In this document: piece after piece, positions 62,053-64,000 of the stretch
Numbering within the stretch: position 1 is the first letter of the stretch
How the letters are laid out: every line of letters starts with the position of its first letter
NCBI GenBank assembly: GCA_012934845.2
Contig: WNNJ02002063.1
Location: 1-64,000 of the forward strand
Source: Pomphorhynchus laevis
Lineage: Eukaryota; Acanthocephala; Palaeacanthocephala; Echinorhynchida; Pomphorhynchidae
Length of the DNA: 64,000 nucleotides
Direction of reading: 5' to 3'
Made by a program: the position numbers and the translations under genes
Notes under the pieces: generated by a model
The model's input: the letters and a program-made list of their open reading frames with translations, nothing else
Told to the model about the DNA's origin: nothing
Databases searched by the model: none

Positions 62053-63072
62053 AGATTGCTCTCACCAAGTGCAACACGAGATGCAAGTTCTTTCTTAGCT
62101 TGAGACAATTTCTCCCTTTGAAGAGCGTCAAGATCTTTTAAGAGACTAACATGGGATCCTTTTAAACGATATGAATTCCGAAGAATTAACTCAGCATGTG
62201 ACTGCTCTCTAAATACGGCCTTGATAAATATCACACTTACCCAGTCGAAATAATGCAACGAGTTTAACACGTTTGACAATATCCACATTGCAAGAACCAA
62301 GTACCTGCGTCAATATAAATCTCACACTCTGGACGTCCTCGTTAAGACGTACTTGTGCGTTCTCAAATAAAGATTCTCTTACATTGGCCAGAATAACAGA
62401 TCTACATCGATCAGCGGTGTGTTTCCTATTATTACCAATTTGCAATTCGAGACTGTCACGTGACACTGCGGATAGTGTATGTTGACTTATCGTTGACGCT
62501 TGTTCCTTCTTTTTGACAGTCCCATTATCAGACATATGACCATGATTCAAAACCTGACAATATGTATTTTCATCATTAGTAACATCAGGTAAATGCACTG
62601 GAACATCCATGGCTACAGTCTCACCCTCTACAGTTAAATCTATATTCATTGGATTATTTGCAAGACTTGAGGAGGGATATATAGAGTTAAGACTTGAGGA
62701 GGGATATATAGAGTTAGAATAGCTTCCATCACTATGACTGGAATTTTCAACATTCTTAGTAGATTTGGAAATAAGAACTTCCTTACTTTGACCGGCACTT
62801 ATGCTTTTTGGAATTGGTGGAGCTGATATGGGTCCAAGAGAATTACAACTCGACTGACCGACAACCAAGGGGGTAGATTCCGTCTTCAAATCATTTATCA
62901 AAGATGCGCAGCAGTACCCGCAGTAGAAAGATGCATTAGACAGAGCTGTTTTCTTTTCCCCGGGAACTGAAACACTTGTCCACACATGACAATCTTCACT
63001 TGAACACCGAACCTGATAATCCACGAACTTGGCAGCATCACCTCGCTTTGTAGTCTTCCTCTGTTTGACCAT
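61932..63072 (-). CDS. CR1-like ORF1 (zinc-binding and RNA-binding protein), one frame break
   Basis: Starts MVKQRKTTKRGDAAKFVDYQ, then a Cys cluster CSSEDCHVW...FYCGYC at about residues 23-58, of the PHD/zinc type found in some CR1 ORF1 proteins. A Ser/Pro-rich low-complexity stretch follows, with the direct repeat SNSIYPSSSLNSIYPSSSL at about 118-136. Then comes a helical region (ENAQVRLNEDVQSVRFILTQ) and, after a frame break near 62215, VIFIKAVFREQSHAELILRN and LQREKLSQAKKELASRVALG, resembling the esterase-less RRM-like C-terminal domain of CR1/L2 ORF1. It is probably an RNA-binding chaperone. Confidence 0.75.
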
Positions 63073-63159
63073 TATATGTATGTATATTCAGACTTTATCA
63101 GAGTAAAGTCTCTTGTGTAGATTTCAATAAAGATTGTGTAGGTTCTTCTGGTATAGGTT

Positions 63160-64000
63160 TTTAGGTTTAGGTTCGATATAAGATACAAAAAGCGACCACT
63201 AACGGACACTCTGGTGGAAAGTTTATCAAGTAACAAAGAACGATTCACTGTGTCAAATGCTCGCTCAAAGTCAACAAAAGTAGCATACAACGGTCTACGA
63301 TTAGCGAAACAATTGGTGACTTCGTCACGGACATGCTTTATTGCATCGGACGTTGACCTTTTCGGGCGGAATCCATACTGCTCCGTAGGTAAGAGATGCT
63401 CGCGAAACTTAATAAGGCGCATATACATTATATGAGTCAATAACTTATAACTGTGATTCAATATCGCAATCCCCCTGTACGCATCCAGTGAATCATAGTC
63501 ACCTTTACCCTTATGCAGGATCTTAATTACACCGTCGCGCCACGAAATCGGAAACGGATGACCTGCAAGAAGTAGATTGAAAAGTTCTGTCCAGTAGTCT
63601 ATCAAAATATCGATAGTCGACTTTAACTGTTCTACGCATAATTGATCTAACCCGACAGCTTTATAATCTTTTAAGATTGATAGGGATCTTACGACTTCAA
63701 ACGGCGTAAATAGTAAATTCAGAGGATCTGAACCGTATATTGAATAAATGCATGAAACTGTAGATAAACGTACAGGCATGTCTTCTAATATTGAATGGCG
63801 CAAAATAGATTGGAAGTGTGATTTCCAATTTTCTATTTGAATCCTGGAATATGTTCCAATGTTAGCTTTCTTAAGTATCCACGGTGTCGACTCCGCCTTA
63901 GACAATTCCCGTCGTTCAATCTCTAAACGTCGTTCTCTACGATACATCGATACAAGTTTAACGTAAAGCCTACGTAAATCTACAAAATCTTTCCTTACCG
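63160..64000 (-). pseudogene. another APE-type LINE RT, truncated by the CR1-like element and the window edge
   Basis: The minus strand is open from the right edge to about 63150. It reads ILKDYKAVGLDQLCVEQLKS, FPISWRDGVIKILHKGKGDY, YRGIAILNHSYKLLTHIMYM, EQYGFRPKRSTSDAIKHVRD and motif A LYATFVDFERAFDTVNRSLL, and is then cut just after motif A at the 5' edge of the CR1-like LINE. The GFRP and FVDFERAFD style suggests an RTE/R1/L1-side LINE rather than CR1. Motifs B and C must lie on the other side of the insertion or be lost; I did not find them in the window. Confidence 0.75.

Larger units (their letters stand above)
58979..63150 (-). mobile_element. CR1-like LINE, near full length, two ORFs
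   Basis: Minus strand: a short 5' leader, ORF1 (63072 to about 61932, one frame break) and ORF2 (62052 to about 59090, one break near 61665). ORF1 and ORF2 overlap slightly, as is common in CR1-clade LINEs. The 5' edge abuts the RT frame of another LINE near 63150-63180. The 3' end lies near 59090 and its tail repeat is not evident. With only two or three breaks in 4 kb this is one of the younger elements here. Confidence 0.85.

Overview
This is eukaryotic, very AT-rich DNA, almost certainly from an invertebrate animal. It looks like a retrotransposon nest. I find no convincing host gene and no rRNA, bona fide tRNA, CRISPR or telomere array. Everything that can be named is a Penelope-like element (PLE), a non-LTR retrotransposon, a SINE, a fold-back element or a tandem repeat. 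The mixture (GIY-YIG Penelopes, restriction-like-endonuclease LINEs, CR1/L2/RTE/I-like LINEs, a tRNA-derived SINE carrying a hammerhead ribozyme) fits a flatworm, a cnidarian or another invertebrate. The species cannot be read from the sequence. No LTR retrovirus-like or capsid-bearing element was recognised.

Layout. 1-5.4 kb: two different GIY-YIG PLEs separated by a long (TA)n tract. 5.4-12.4 kb: AT-rich DNA with a PLE3 fragment, a perfect-arm palindrome (7.94-8.01 kb) and a decayed RTE-like LINE on the minus strand (8.6-10.9 kb). 12.4-13.0 kb: tails of an RLE-type LINE and of PLE3. 13.45-16.75 kb: C-rich L2/CR1-like LINE copies. 16.9-19.4 kb: a PLE3 copy split by (TA)n and a 1.26-kb cassette holding the hammerhead SINE. 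19.7-24 kb: L2-like, GIY-YIG and PLE3 fragments. 24-31.5 kb: several broken RLE-type LINEs of two lineages (here RLE-A and RLE-B). 31.5-35.3 kb: non-coding, with decayed tandem units. 35.3-41.2 kb: RLE-A pieces with PLE3 copies in opposite orientations around a coding tandem array. 41.7-46.4 kb: an RLE-B element fused to an I/R1-like LINE. 46.6-47.2 kb: a long-TIR fold-back element. 47.7-58.8 kb: three large RLE-A copies, one carrying a 72-codon tandem array in place of its RT palm and one split by a young L2 insertion. 58.9-63.1 kb: a nearly complete CR1-like LINE inserted into or against another LINE RT that runs out of the window.

The most unusual things are as follows. (i) An in-frame 216-bp tandem array replaces the reverse-transcriptase palm in RLE-A elements at two loci, with the same order of variant units. 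(ii) One open reading frame of 861 codons fuses that array to a Penelope-type RT. (iii) PLE3 is a compact, apparently endonuclease-less PLE-type element with a constant 5' boundary and a 3' UTR that can form a pseudoknot plus a covarying hairpin. (iv) A tRNA-derived SINE carries a well-formed hammerhead ribozyme. Family names for the RLE lineages (R2/NeSL/Utopia-like) and for PLE3 rest on motif reading alone, without database searches.
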